Shown here: positions 8,253-16,315 of the stretch, piece after piece | How positions within the stretch are numbered: position 1 is the stretch's first letter | How the letters are laid out: the number at the start of each line of letters is the position of its first letter | NCBI RefSeq assembly: GCF_004514425.2 | Contig: NZ_MYFN02000002.1 | Location: forward strand, 124,001-188,000 | Source: Shinella sumterensis | GTDB lineage: Bacteria; Pseudomonadota; Alphaproteobacteria; Rhizobiales; Rhizobiaceae | Reading direction: 5' to 3' | DNA length: 64,000 nucleotides | Position numbers and translations under genes: made by a program | The notes under the pieces: model-generated | What the model was told of the DNA's origin: nothing | What the model saw: only the letters and a program-made list of their open reading frames with translations | The model's database searches: none

Positions 8253-9317
8253 ATGACACACAAGAAATCCTCCACGATCGATGTTGCGCTGCGCGTTGCG
8301 ACGGCCATGAAGCAGATGGGCATCGAGGGCCTGCCGCGAAACTACGAGCTGGTTTACGAGGCCTACGCGGGCAACAACCCCGACCTCGTGCGCGAGTTCA
8401 TTGCGCTCGGCAAGTACAAGACCCAGGCGGGGCTCGACGAGCTTGGGCGCAAATACCTGCCGCATCAGCACGAGGCGAGCGTACTGCAGCGCTCGGCGGG
8501 CGCGATCACCAACGAGATGGCCAATTTCATGGACCTGCTCGGCCAGGAGCGCGCCTCGCTTTCCGACTATGGCCGCCTGATCGGCGAAGCGTCGCAGGTG
8601 ATCCGCAATGCCAGCGGCATGGGCGAGGGCGCGCTCGGCACTTCGCTCGAGGCGCTCCAGCGGGCAACGGAGCTGCGTGTCACGCACACGGCGGAAATGG
8701 AGAAGAAGGTCGCGGCGCAATCGGTCGTAATGGACGGCATCCAGAAGGAGATGGCGGAATTCGAGGCGATGAAGTTCATCGATCCGCCGACGAAACTCGG
8801 CAATCGCCGGGCCTTCAACAAGGCGCTTGCCGGCGTCTATGCCAATGCCGAACTGCCCATGCTGTGCGGCGTCGCCATCGCCGAGGTCGATGCAGGACGG
8901 CGCTTTTCTCCCGCGCAGATCGAGGCGCTTTCGGATCACCTTGTGACCTTCTATGGCGGCCTCATTCGCCAGGTGTTCCCCGGTGAAGACCTCGCCGTCC
9001 GTTTCGATGGCCTGCGCTTCGGGTTCTTGTTCCACACGGGGGACGAAGCCGAGGTGTTGCGGCTCATCGATCAGTTGCGCAATACGTTCGAGACGGTGGC
9101 GCTGCGCGATCCGCGCACGGGCCGCAATCTCGGCCATCTGACCCTGTCCGCCGGTGTCTGCATGGCCGACCGGGCCGATAGCGCGCTGGCTCTGTCATCG
9201 GCCTGCGAGCAGGCATTGGCGGAGGCGCGGGCTGGCGGCGGTGACAGGGTCGTCGTGCATGGACCGGGCGTATCCGCCGCTTCCGGTCGTGACTGGATGC
9301 TCTACCGGGCGTCTTGA
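8253..9317 (+). CDS. Protein with degenerate GGDEF domain
   Basis: A 354-residue soluble protein. The N-terminal half is helical and conserved-looking (VALRVATAMKQMGIEGLPRNYELVYEAY). The C-terminal half has the GGDEF fold: DPPTKLGNRRAF at about 175 matches the D-x-LTGLxNRR signature. At the active-site hairpin (about 251) the sequence is RFDGLRFGF where a cyclase would have R-x-GGDEF-x. The catalytic Asp/Glu are therefore missing, and I expect no diguanylate cyclase activity; it may bind c-di-GMP or GTP, or be purely structural. ATG 8253 is chosen because AGG is 9 bases upstream; the frame extends 33 bases further. There is no transmembrane segment. Confidence 0.8.
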   Translation: MTHKKSSTIDVALRVATAMKQMGIEGLPRNYELVYEAYAGNNPDLVREFIALGKYKTQAGLDELGRKYLPHQHEASVLQRSAGAITNEMANFMDLLGQERASLSDYGRLIGEASQVIRNASGMGEGALGTSLEALQRATELRVTHTAEMEKKVAAQSVVMDGIQKEMAEFEAMKFIDPPTKLGNRRAFNKALAGVYANAELPMLCGVAIAEVDAGRRFSPAQIEALSDHLVTFYGGLIRQVFPGEDLAVRFDGLRFGFLFHTGDEAEVLRLIDQLRNTFETVALRDPRTGRNLGHLTLSAGVCMADRADSALALSSACEQALAEARAGGGDRVVVHGPGVSAASGRDWMLYRAS

Positions 9318-9336
9318 GCCAACGGTCGCTGCCCCG

Positions 9337-9960
9337 CTACATCGCCCGGATGATCTTGCGCAGCGCCTCGTTGCCTGCGCCAAGCATGAGAACGTTCTTC
9401 ATCGCCAGCTTCGGGTCATCGGTGCGAAACAGCACGCCGTTTCCGCGTATCTTGCTGTCGATCCTGAGCCGTCCGGCTTCTTCCGCAGGCATGATGGCGA
9501 CGGCGAAGTACATGCGGCCCGGCGTGTGGGAGATGCTATCGAAAAACTGCTCGCCGTGGTCGCTGTCGGCGCCGATCTCGGCCTGGAAATTGGCCATGTA
9601 GAAGGCCCACTGAACATTCTCGAATTCGGCAAAGCGGGACTTGGCGACGGTGATGTGGCAATAGCCGAGATGCGGCGTGCCGGCGAGCGTTCGGTGAAAG
9701 ATCAGGCGGGGAAACTGGATGGACTGGTGGAAGCGGTTGATACGGCCGTGGGTGATGCTGCCGGCCCGTTCCAGCTTGCGGCCGGTGCGCTCGGCGACTT
9801 CTTCGTAGCTGAGATACCGCTTTTCCGTAGCGCTCCAGGTCGGCGTGCGATCGATCCGCCCCGTGCGCAGGAATTCGGTATGCGCGGATCGGGGCGGGTT
9901 CGCGCGCTTGAAGGCGACAGCGTCGTAGTATCGGAAACCTGTCTGCTGCACCCGTCGCAC
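9337..9960 (-). CDS. Conserved hypothetical protein (about 207 aa)
   Basis: A soluble 207-residue protein with Arg/Phe-rich sequence (RINRFHQSIQFPRLIFHRTLAGTPHL, AFYMANFQAEIGADSDHGEQFFDSIS, AGRLRIDSKIRGNGVLFR). No signal peptide or membrane helix is visible. It may belong to a rhizobial domain of unknown function (DUF6656 comes to mind, from memory only). The codon pattern is that of a real gene, and both antisense frames are poor. The GTG at 9960 is the furthest start; the RBS is weak and the true start may be slightly inside. It converges on the degenerate GGDEF gene with an 19-bp gap. Confidence 0.65.
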   Translation of the reverse strand: MRRVQQTGFRYYDAVAFKRANPPRSAHTEFLRTGRIDRTPTWSATEKRYLSYEEVAERTGRKLERAGSITHGRINRFHQSIQFPRLIFHRTLAGTPHLGYCHITVAKSRFAEFENVQWAFYMANFQAEIGADSDHGEQFFDSISHTPGRMYFAVAIMPAEEAGRLRIDSKIRGNGVLFRTDDPKLAMKNVLMLGAGNEALRKIIRAM

Positions 9961-10264
9961 CCCATCGTCGCGCCTTTATCGACGAAAGAGTATGGAAACG
10001 TCGTTAAGCTTTCCTTTCCGACAGCGTGCCGTTTCCAGATGCACCCTTTGTGGTCGCAATATGACAACCTGACGTCATGTGGCAGTCCGCTGCCAAAACT
10101 ATACGCATAGCGCCGCAAAATTAGGCTCATCGCATTGAAACCTTTGGCTTAATGAAAGCGATTCAGATGGAACCCCTGCAAAGGCGGCTGTCGTCAAAAC
10201 ATGATGGCATGTCGTTTTCCGGCATGCCGCCCGGACATTCTTGCGGTTAGATAAGAACACTCAA
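9961..10264 (+). promoter_or_regulatory. Upstream region and promoter of the cobalamin riboswitch
   Basis: About 300 non-coding bases, lower in GC than the genes. An imperfect inverted repeat GGCATG...CATGCC lies at about 10205-10227, and TTGCGGTTAGATAAG just upstream of the riboswitch looks like part of a promoter. No reading frame here is convincing. Confidence 0.45.
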
Positions 10265-10490
10265 GGTGCCCGCCTCCAAGGGAGGGGTGGAGAATTGGGA
10301 AGCCGGTTTAAATCCGGCGCTGCCCCCGCAACGGTGTTGGAGCAAGGTGCAGCAGGAAGCCACTGGACGGGAGGTCCGGGAAGGCGCTGCACCAGGTCCG
10401 GAAGGCATGGTCCCAGACGAGCCGCGAGGCTTTCTGTCCGGATCATGATCGGCCAAGGACACTCCTCAGCCCGGAAACCAGCCTGGAGTA
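10265..10490 (+). promoter_or_regulatory. Cobalamin (AdoCbl) riboswitch
   Basis: Matches the alphaproteobacterial cobalamin riboswitch. The core GGGAAGCCGGT / AATCCGGCGCTGCCCCCGCAACGGT lies at 10297-10334, AGGAAGCCACTGG follows at about 10353, and the B12 box AGCCCGGAAACCAGCC is at 10468-10483. Junction helices (for example GGTCCGGGAAGG and the variable P stems between 10375 and 10440) are also visible. Ligand binding is known to shut down expression of the gene behind it. The only gene downstream is the Rieske oxygenase at 10608, so this RNA should make that gene pair respond to coenzyme B12. Confidence 0.92.
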
Positions 10491-10510
10491 ACGATCGTGA
10501 CTGGCTGCGG

Positions 10511-10601
10511 CGGGCGGCCGGGAAGCGTGCAGACCGTGCGGCTTGCCGCCCGGATGCCGTCTCCTCAGCGCGCCTCGGCAAATTATTGGATATTCTGAGG
10601 A
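10511..10601 (+). promoter_or_regulatory. Riboswitch expression platform with anti-Shine-Dalgarno helix
   Basis: A strong hairpin (CGGGCGGC 10511-10518 with GCCGCCCG 10545-10552, inner AAGC/GCTT) is not followed by a T tract, so it is not a normal terminator. TCCTCAG at 10562-10568 is perfectly complementary to CTGAGGA at 10595-10601, which contains the gbcA ribosome-binding site GAGGA. The same TCCTCAG word occurs at 10463-10469, overlapping the B12 box. This suggests translational control by competition for the Shine-Dalgarno sequence. Confidence 0.6.
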
Positions 10602-10607
10602 TCCGGC

Positions 10608-11852
10608 ATGGACATTCACAGCGACGTGCTCCGCAAGCTCAAGAACCGGCGCGAAGGCCACAGCCTCGAGCAGGCTTTCTACATCGACCCCGATTACTAC
10701 AAGCTCGATCTTGAGACGATCTGGTACCGCGACTGGCTGTTCATCGGCCACGACTGCGAGATCCCCAAGTCCGGCAACTATTTCACGGTGCAGGTGGGCG
10801 ATTATCCCGTCGTCGTCACCCGCGACCGGACCGGCACCGTTCGCGCCCTTCACAATTCCTGCCGCCATCGCGGCTCGCGCGTGTGCACGCAGCACAAGGG
10901 CTCTTCCGCCAAGCTCGTCTGTCCCTACCACCAGTGGACCTACGAACTCGACGGTTCGCTGCTCTTCGCGCGCCACATGGCCGAGGATTTCGACAAGACC
11001 CAGCACGGCCTGAAGCAGATCCACTGCCAGACGGTCGGCGGCTATATCTTCATCTGCCTTGCCGACGAGGCGCCCGATTTCGCGCCGTTCCGCAATCTCG
11101 TCGATCCCTATCTCGCCCGCCACCGCCTCGGCGAGACGAAGGTCGCTTTCGAGAGCACGATCATCGAGAAGGGCAACTGGAAGCTCGTTTGGGAAAACAA
11201 CCGCGAGTGCTACCACTGCGCCGCCAACCATCCGGAACTCTGCCGCACCTATCCCGAAGCGCCGAGCGCGACGGGCGTACAGGGCGCCAAGGATGATCCT
11301 GTCATCGCGGAGCACTGGGCGAAGTGCGAAGCCGCCGGCCTGCCGAGCGAGTTCAAGATCTCGCCCTCCGGCCAGTTCCGTGCCGCCCGCATGCCGCTCA
11401 TCCAGGATGCCGAGAGCTACACCATGTCCGGCGCGCGCGCCGTGCAGCGGCCGCTGTCGAGCGACGTGCTGGAAAGCCATATCGGCACGCTGCTGCTCTT
11501 CCATTACCCGACGACCTGGAACCATGTGCTGGCCGATCACGCCATCACCTTCCGCGTCCTGCCGCTCGGCCCCGAGCTGACGCAGGTCACGACGAAGTGG
11601 CTGGTCAACAAGGATGCGGTCGAGGGCGTGGATTACCGGCTCGACGAGCTTACGCATGTCTGGACGGAAACCAACGACCAGGACCGCCGGATCGTCGAGG
11701 AAAACGCCTTCGGCATTCGCTCGCCGGCCTACCAGCCCGGCCCCTACTCGCCCGAAGACGAGGGCGGCGTGATGCAGTTCGTCGAGTGGTACACCAACTT
11801 CATGGTGGAGCGGCTCGACGGTGCCAAGAAGCCGCTGTCGCGGGTCGCCTGA
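10608..11852 (+). CDS. gbcA: Rieske oxygenase alpha subunit, glycine betaine demethylase type (GbcA-like)
   Basis: 414-residue Rieske non-haem iron oxygenase. The [2Fe-2S] ligands are C85-x-H87 and C105-x2-H108 (SCRHRG ... CPYHQW). The mononuclear iron region NRECYHCAANHPEL lies at about 200-213. Length and motifs fit the GbcA/stachydrine-demethylase branch, which removes a methyl group from quaternary amines as formaldehyde using O2 and electrons from a partner reductase. That partner, with fused ferredoxin domain, follows 1 bp after the stop. The assignment to glycine betaine is by similarity in memory; stachydrine or carnitine-type substrates are possible. It is controlled by the cobalamin riboswitch upstream, which is unusual. 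RBS GAGGA at 10597. Confidence 0.85.
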   Translation: MDIHSDVLRKLKNRREGHSLEQAFYIDPDYYKLDLETIWYRDWLFIGHDCEIPKSGNYFTVQVGDYPVVVTRDRTGTVRALHNSCRHRGSRVCTQHKGSSAKLVCPYHQWTYELDGSLLFARHMAEDFDKTQHGLKQIHCQTVGGYIFICLADEAPDFAPFRNLVDPYLARHRLGETKVAFESTIIEKGNWKLVWENNRECYHCAANHPELCRTYPEAPSATGVQGAKDDPVIAEHWAKCEAAGLPSEFKISPSGQFRAARMPLIQDAESYTMSGARAVQRPLSSDVLESHIGTLLLFHYPTTWNHVLADHAITFRVLPLGPELTQVTTKWLVNKDAVEGVDYRLDELTHVWTETNDQDRRIVEENAFGIRSPAYQPGPYSPEDEGGVMQFVEWYTNFMVERLDGAKKPLSRVA

Positions 11853-11853
11853 C

Positions 11854-12957
11854 ATGACGGCCACGAGCGATTTCCGCCATTTCGACGAACTCCAGCCGTG
11901 GAACGATCGCCAGCATATGCTGGAGTGCATCGCCGTCACGGTGGAGACGGCTGATGTGATGACCTTCACCTTCCGTTCCGATCGCGACAACTGGTTCCGG
12001 TACCTGCCGGGCCAGTTCGTCACGTTGGAATTGCCGGTCTCGGAAGACGATCCCGTCATGCGGACCTATACGCTGTCTTCGACGCCTTCGCGTCCCTTCT
12101 CCGTCGCGGTGACGGTGAAGGCGCAGAAGAACTCGATCGGCACGCGCTGGATGTTCGATCATCTGCGTCCCGGCATGAAGCTGAAGGCCTTCGGCCCACT
12201 CGGCGATTTCTCCTTCGTGCGCTATCCCGCGGAAAAGTACCTCTTCATCTCGGCCGGCTCCGGCGTGACGCCGATGATGTCGATGACGCGGTGGATGTCG
12301 GACTGCAGCCCGCAATCGGATGTCGCCTTCGTCACCTGCGCCCGCAAGCCGGAAGACCTGCTGTTCAAGGCGGAGCTCGAATGTCTCGCGGCCCAGATGC
12401 CCAACCTGTCGCTGGGCTTCGTCGTGGAAGGCCACAATCCGCGTGACGGATGGCATGGCGTGCGCGGCCGTATCGATGCGGCCCGGCTGTCGCTGCTGGC
12501 ACCCGATTTCCGTGACCGCACCGTCTTCTGCTGCGGCCCGGAACCCTTCATGCGTGGCGTGCGCGACATGCTCAAGGTCTGCGGCTTCAACATGGACCGC
12601 TACCACGAGGAAAGCTTCCAGCCGGCGGCCGCGCCGGCGCCGGAGGAAATCGCGATCCGTGCGGGTGCGGGTGAGCAGGAGGTCGATGCCAACGCGGTCT
12701 CGACCGTCACCTTCACCATGGCGGGCAAGGATGCGAAATGCCCGCCCGGCCAGACGATCCTCCAGACGGCGCGATCGGCCGGGGTGCGTATCGGCGCGGC
12801 CTGCGAAGGCGGCCTGTGCGGCACCTGCCGGGTGATGAAGATTTCCGGCGAGGTCGAGATGAACCACAATGGCGGCATTCTCGATGATGAAATCGAGGAA
12901 GGCTACATCCTTGCCTGCTGCTCGCGGCCGATCGGCGACGTTTCGATCGAAGCGTAA
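11854..12957 (+). CDS. gbcB: Hybrid NAD(P)H-FAD-ferredoxin reductase of the Rieske oxygenase (GbcB-like)
   Basis: 367 residues in three parts. The N-terminal FAD domain has RTYTLSSTPSRP at about 70. The NAD(P) domain has SAGSGVTPMMSM near 133 and a CCGPEPFM segment near 230. The C-terminal plant-type [2Fe-2S] ferredoxin has Cys ligands in CEGGLCGTC (about 317-325) and a last Cys in ILACCSRP. It supplies electrons to the Rieske oxygenase immediately upstream; the ATG is 1 bp after that stop, so the two are translated as one operon under the riboswitch. A strong terminator follows 25 bp after the stop. Confidence 0.88.
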   Translation: MTATSDFRHFDELQPWNDRQHMLECIAVTVETADVMTFTFRSDRDNWFRYLPGQFVTLELPVSEDDPVMRTYTLSSTPSRPFSVAVTVKAQKNSIGTRWMFDHLRPGMKLKAFGPLGDFSFVRYPAEKYLFISAGSGVTPMMSMTRWMSDCSPQSDVAFVTCARKPEDLLFKAELECLAAQMPNLSLGFVVEGHNPRDGWHGVRGRIDAARLSLLAPDFRDRTVFCCGPEPFMRGVRDMLKVCGFNMDRYHEESFQPAAAPAPEEIAIRAGAGEQEVDANAVSTVTFTMAGKDAKCPPGQTILQTARSAGVRIGAACEGGLCGTCRVMKISGEVEMNHNGGILDDEIEEGYILACCSRPIGDVSIEA

Positions 12958-12981
12958 GGCAGCACTGCACGATCTCGATAA

Positions 12982-13013
12982 AAAGCCCCGTCACCGGCCG
13001 GTGACGGGGCTTT
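12982..13013. terminator. Terminator between gbcB and lysS
   Basis: Perfect 32-bp palindrome AAAGCCCCGTCACCGG / CCGGTGACGGGGCTTT, with A/T ends on both sides. It sits between the two convergent genes and can end transcription from either side. Confidence 0.93.
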
Positions 13014-13037
13014 GTGTTTTCGGATTATGATCCGGCC

Positions 13038-14534
13038 TCAGTCCGCCTTTGCGCGGCGGGCCGGGAAGAGGATGACGTCGCGGATCGACGGGGCGTTGGT
13101 GAGCAGCATGATCAGGCGGTCCACGCCGATACCGAGGCCGCCGGCGGGCGGCATGCCCTGGTCGATCGCATCCAGGAACTCGTCGTCGAGCTGCTTGTCC
13201 TTCTCGCCGCGGGCATGGGCCTGGTTGAGCTGCTCGACCATGCGGGCGCGCTGCTCTTCCGGATCGTTGAGTTCGGAGAAGGCATTGCCGAGTTCCCAGG
13301 CGTTGCAATAAGTCTCGAAACGCTCGACGAGGCGCGGCTCACCCGGCACTTCCTTGGCGAAGGGCGAGATGTCCTTCGGGAAATGGGTGACATGGCTCGG
13401 CTGGATCAACGTGCCCTCGACCTTCTCTTCGAAGATGAAGGCAAGGCACTCGCCCCAGGTCCAGTCCTTTTCGACTTCGAAGCCGGCCGCCTTGGCCGCG
13501 GCGCGGGCTTCCTCGTCCGTTTTGATGGCCAGGAAGTCGATGCCGGTCGCTTCCTTGACCGCATCGGGCATCGGCACACGCTTGAACGGGCCCTTGAAGG
13601 AGAGCTCCTTGTCGCCATAGGCGAATTCGGTCGAGCCGTGAATCTTGACGGCCAGTTCGGCGAAGAGGCGTTCCACGAGGTCCATGATGTCCTCGTAGTC
13701 GGCATAGGCCCAGTAGCACTCCATCATCGTGAATTCGGGATTGTGCCTCGTCGACACGCCCTCATTGCGGAAGTTGCGGTTGATCTCGAACACCTTGTCG
13801 GTGAGGCCGGAGACCAGCGTGCGCTTCAAAAACAGTTCCGGCGCGATGCGCAGGTACATGTCGAGCTTCAGCGTGTTGTGGTGCGTCTTGAAGGGCTCGG
13901 CCGTCGCGCCGCCGTACACCGAGTGCAGCATGGGCGTCTCGACTTCCATGAAGCCATCGTTTTCCATGAAGCGGCGGATGCCCGAGACGATCTTCGAGCG
14001 CTGCTGGAAGCGCAGCTTCGATTCCTCGTTGGTCATGATATCGAGATGGCGCTTGCGGTAGCGGATCTCGACATCCGAAACGCCGTGCCACTTCTCGGGC
14101 ATCGGCAGCAGCGTCTTCGTCAGCATGACGATCTCCTGCGCGTTGATCGTCAGCTCGCCGCGCTTGGTGCGGCGCACGGTGCCGGTGACGCCGATAATGT
14201 CGCCGATATCGATCATCGGCAGCAGGTCGCGGGCCTCCTGCGGGGTCGTATCCTTGTGGCTGAAGATCTGGATCTTGCCCGAGGCGTCATGGATGTCCAT
14301 GAACATGCCGGAATTGCGCGAGGAATAGACGCGGCCGGCGACCGTAACGACGTCGCCGCTTTCCGTATCGGGTTCCAGCGTCTCGTATTTGTCTGCCAGT
14401 TCCGCATTGGTCATCGTGCGGTGGAAATGCGCCGGATACACATCGCCGATCGTCTTGCGCAGCTGCTCGAGCTTCTGGCGGCGGACTTCCGTCGGATCGG
14501 AGGAAAGGGCGGTTTCTGTCTTCGTGTCGGTCAT
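13038..14534 (-). CDS. lysS: Lysyl-tRNA synthetase, class II
   Basis: 498 residues, normal for bacterial class II LysRS. An N-terminal OB-fold anticodon domain (VAGRVYSSRNSGMFMDIHDASG near 65) is followed by the class II catalytic core: motif 1 around the GIRRFMENDGFMEVETPML region (about 180), motif 2 FRNEGVSTRHNPEFTMMECYWAY (about 265-285, with R and E contacting ATP), and motif 3 GGLGIGVDRLIMLLTN near the end. It charges tRNA-Lys in the cytoplasm. Start ATG 14534 gives the expected N-terminus. It reads away from gltX, from which it is separated by a palindromic mosaic repeat. Confidence 0.96.
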   Translation of the reverse strand: MTDTKTETALSSDPTEVRRQKLEQLRKTIGDVYPAHFHRTMTNAELADKYETLEPDTESGDVVTVAGRVYSSRNSGMFMDIHDASGKIQIFSHKDTTPQEARDLLPMIDIGDIIGVTGTVRRTKRGELTINAQEIVMLTKTLLPMPEKWHGVSDVEIRYRKRHLDIMTNEESKLRFQQRSKIVSGIRRFMENDGFMEVETPMLHSVYGGATAEPFKTHHNTLKLDMYLRIAPELFLKRTLVSGLTDKVFEINRNFRNEGVSTRHNPEFTMMECYWAYADYEDIMDLVERLFAELAVKIHGSTEFAYGDKELSFKGPFKRVPMPDAVKEATGIDFLAIKTDEEARAAAKAAGFEVEKDWTWGECLAFIFEEKVEGTLIQPSHVTHFPKDISPFAKEVPGEPRLVERFETYCNAWELGNAFSELNDPEEQRARMVEQLNQAHARGEKDKQLDDEFLDAIDQGMPPAGGLGIGVDRLIMLLTNAPSIRDVILFPARRAKAD

Positions 14535-14595
14535 TTTTTCGAACTCTGTTGCGGCGCTTGCCGCGCAATTAATTGCAAAACGCCGCCCCTGGCTA

Positions 14596-14705
14596 CCCCC
14601 TCACCCTAACCCTCGCCCCGAGGGGAGAGGGGACTGGAGTGCGTCGTGGGCGCCATATTCCCCTTCTCCCCTCGGGGAGAAGGTGCCGGCAGGCGGATGA
14701 GGGGG
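14596..14705. repeat. RIME-like palindromic mosaic element
   Basis: Two palindromic modules lie inside a larger inverted repeat. CCCCCTCA at 14596-14603 is the exact complement of TGAGGGGG at 14698-14705. Inside are CCTCGCCCCGAGGGGAGAGG (left) and CCTTCTCCCCTCGGGGAGAAGG (right). This composition is typical of the RIME family of rhizobial intergenic repeats. It lies between lysS and gltX and may form stable hairpins in read-through transcripts from gltX. Confidence 0.75.
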
Positions 14706-14717
14706 AACCCCTCTTTC

Positions 14718-16187
14718 TTACTTCCCGCTACCGACCATCGAGGCCACCACCTGCGCGGCGACCTTGAGGCGCTGGCGCACGACGGAGCGGCCGAGAATGG
14801 CCATCGAGTCGAACAGCGGCAGCGAGCGCGACGAACCGGAGACGGCGACGAAGAGCGGGGCGACGACGACCTTCAGCTTCTTGCCGAGCTTGTCGGCGCT
14901 GGTGCGCAGTTCCGCCTCGATGCTTTCGACCGTCCATTCCGGCATCTTTTCGAGATCCGGCTGTACCTGGTTCAGCACGTCCAGAATCTCTTCCGGCGTG
15001 GACTTCACCTTGGCGAAGGACTCCGGCGTCAGGCCGAGATCGGATTTCAGCAGGAAGCCGGCGAGGTCGGGCAGTTCGCCGAGCTTGGAGATGCGCGACT
15101 GCGAGAGCTTCAAGCCCTGGCGGACGCGGTCGTTCTCCATGGCCCATTCCAGCACGCGCTGGGTGAACTGTTCCTCGGTCAGCTGTTCGCGAAGCCAGCG
15201 GCCGTTCAGCCAGTCGAGCTTCTGGATGTCGAAGATGGCGCCGGCCTTGGACAGGTTCTCCGGATCGAACTTCTCGGCGAGCTGATCCATGGTCAGCAAT
15301 TCCTCGCCCTCGGCGATCTGGATGAAGAACAGGCCGAGGAAGTTCATCAGCGCTTCCGGCAGGTAGCCGAGCGCCGAGTAATAGGAGATCGAGGTCGGGT
15401 TCTTGCGCTTCGACAGCTTCGACTTGTCGTGATTGCGCATCAGCGACAGGTGCATGAAGACCGGCGGCTCGAGCCCGAGATATTGATAGATCAGGATATG
15501 CTTCGGTACGGAGGCGAGCCATTCCTCGCCCCGCGCCACATGGGTGATCTTCATCAGGTGGTCGTCGACCACATTGGCCATGTGGTAGGTCGGCATGCCG
15601 TCGGCCTTGAGCAGAACCTGCATGTCGACCGCATCCCACGGGATCTCGACCTCGCCATAGACGCCGTCGACGAACTTGCAGGAGCCTTCGGTCGGGATCT
15701 TCATGCGCACGACATGCGGCTCGCCGGCTTCGACGCGACTGGTCACTTCTTCTGCCGAAAGATGCAGGCAGCGGCCGTCATATTTCGGCGGCTTGCCGGC
15801 GGCGCGCTGGGCCTCGCGCATCTGCTCCAGCCGCTCGGGCGTGCAGAAACACTTGAAGCCGTGGCCGCTCTCGACGATCTTGTCGACGAAGGGACGGTAG
15901 ATGTCCTTGCGGTCGGACTGGCGGTAGGGACCGTAGGGTCCGCCGATGTCAGGACCTTCGGACCATTCCAGGCCGCACCATTTCAGCGCATCCAGCACCT
16001 TCTGTTCGAACTCCGGCGTGGAGCGCGTGGCGTCCGTATCCTCGATGCGCAGGATGAACGTGCCGTTGTGCTTCTTGGCGAAGAGATAGTTGAACAGCGC
16101 GATATAGGCGGTGCCGACATGCGGTTCGCCGGTCGGGGAGGGTGCGATGCGTACGCGAACGCCGGATGCGGTTCCGGAAGTGCTCAT
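14718..16187 (-). CDS. gltX: Glutamyl-tRNA synthetase, class I
   Basis: 489 residues. The Rossmann-fold HIGH-type motif is SPTGEPHVGTAY (H23) and the KMSKS-type motif is KLSKRKN near residue 255. The early LRIEDTD motif near 47 is typical of GluRS. The C-terminal helical anticodon-binding region ends in VVASMVGSGK. It charges tRNA-Glu in the cytoplasm; alphaproteobacteria often carry two gltX copies and a discriminating/non-discriminating status cannot be read here. The gene precedes lysS in the same direction, but the RIME element lies between them. Confidence 0.95.
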   Translation of the reverse strand: MSTSGTASGVRVRIAPSPTGEPHVGTAYIALFNYLFAKKHNGTFILRIEDTDATRSTPEFEQKVLDALKWCGLEWSEGPDIGGPYGPYRQSDRKDIYRPFVDKIVESGHGFKCFCTPERLEQMREAQRAAGKPPKYDGRCLHLSAEEVTSRVEAGEPHVVRMKIPTEGSCKFVDGVYGEVEIPWDAVDMQVLLKADGMPTYHMANVVDDHLMKITHVARGEEWLASVPKHILIYQYLGLEPPVFMHLSLMRNHDKSKLSKRKNPTSISYYSALGYLPEALMNFLGLFFIQIAEGEELLTMDQLAEKFDPENLSKAGAIFDIQKLDWLNGRWLREQLTEEQFTQRVLEWAMENDRVRQGLKLSQSRISKLGELPDLAGFLLKSDLGLTPESFAKVKSTPEEILDVLNQVQPDLEKMPEWTVESIEAELRTSADKLGKKLKVVVAPLFVAVSGSSRSLPLFDSMAILGRSVVRQRLKVAAQVVASMVGSGK

Positions 16188-16231
16188 GATGTGGCCCGTC
16201 TTGACTTATGGAGGGGAGAGCCCGGTTTTGA

Positions 16232-16246
16232 GCCGTTTCAAACGGC
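16232..16246. promoter_or_regulatory. Inverted repeat upstream of gltX
   Basis: Perfect 7-bp inverted repeat GCCGTTT-C-AAACGGC about 45 bp upstream of the gltX start. It could be an operator or a leader hairpin; nothing else supports either reading. Confidence 0.3.
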
Positions 16247-16315
16247 GGAAAGAGGCTTTCCATTGGGCTGGGTGAGACCATATTCAGCCCGGCGCGTCAA
16301 GAAAAACTCCGCCTG

